Assembly (NCBI GenBank): GCA_027001895.1
Contig: JALTLP010000097.1
Span: forward strand, 1-6,583
Source: Chromatiales bacterium
GTDB taxonomy: Bacteria; Pseudomonadota; Gammaproteobacteria; UBA6429; Thiohalophilaceae
Length of the DNA: 6,583 nt
Direction: 5' to 3'
Made by a program: the position numbers and the translations under genes. The notes beneath the pieces were generated by a model. The model was not told the DNA's origin and ran no database searches. It saw nothing but the letters and a program-made list of their open reading frames with translations. Position 1 is the stretch's first letter; each line of letters begins with the position of its first letter. Shown in pieces: positions 6,551 to 6,583 of the stretch.

Positions 6551-6583
6551 ATGGAACCTTTTGTAGTTGCAGTAGTCATAAGG
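6551..6583 (+). CDS. Possible start of a downstream gene, cut by the window end
   Basis: An ATG at 6551 opens a frame that reads MEPFVVAVVIR and runs to the window edge without a stop. It is 28 bases after the polA stop and on the same strand, so it could be the next gene. No good Shine-Dalgarno sequence precedes it (GATAAAG is the nearest purine stretch), and eleven codons are too few to identify a family. The opposite strand is also open here, so this may not be coding. Confidence 0.2.
   Translation, partial: MEPFVVAVVIR

Overview
The window looks like chromosomal DNA from a gammaproteobacterium of moderate G+C content. This rests on the close match of the 904-residue DNA polymerase I to the E. 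coli enzyme, and on a DUF2782 protein near polA, an arrangement I remember from Pseudomonas-type genomes. I cannot name a genus. There are no transposases, phage genes, tRNAs, rRNAs or CRISPR arrays.

Layout. Positions 1-287 hold no credible gene. They contain a purine-rich repeat-like block (1-90) followed by two tandem quasi-palindromic elements (99-185 and 196-273), each bounded by AACCAC and GTGGTT. Four minus-strand genes follow, in transcription order from right to left: a LOG-family phosphoribohydrolase (3636-2911), a small exported DUF2782 protein (2893-2540), a membrane diguanylate cyclase (2441-1134) and a PhnD-like periplasmic binding protein (1115-288). A 171-bp divergent intergenic region (3637-3807) separates them from polA on the plus strand (3808-6522). 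The last 61 bases hold a small hairpin and possibly the first codons of another plus-strand gene.

How the genes may work together. LOG and DUF2782 are 17 bp apart and are probably cotranscribed. The cyclase and the PhnD-like protein are 18 bp apart and look like a functional pair: a periplasmic ligand-binding protein beside a diguanylate cyclase that has a periplasmic sensor region, with no ABC permease or ATPase in the window. The simplest reading is a sensory module in which the binding protein reports a small molecule to the cyclase and so sets c-di-GMP output. The 98-bp gap between the two pairs may hold a second promoter, or all four genes may share one transcript. The palindromic elements downstream of the PhnD-like gene are each followed, on the minus strand, by a T6 run and could end this transcript.

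Most of the window is ordinary housekeeping sequence. The binding protein/cyclase pair is the best candidate for a poorly described system. The repeats and the calcium-loop-like motif in the DUF2782 protein are secondary points of interest.
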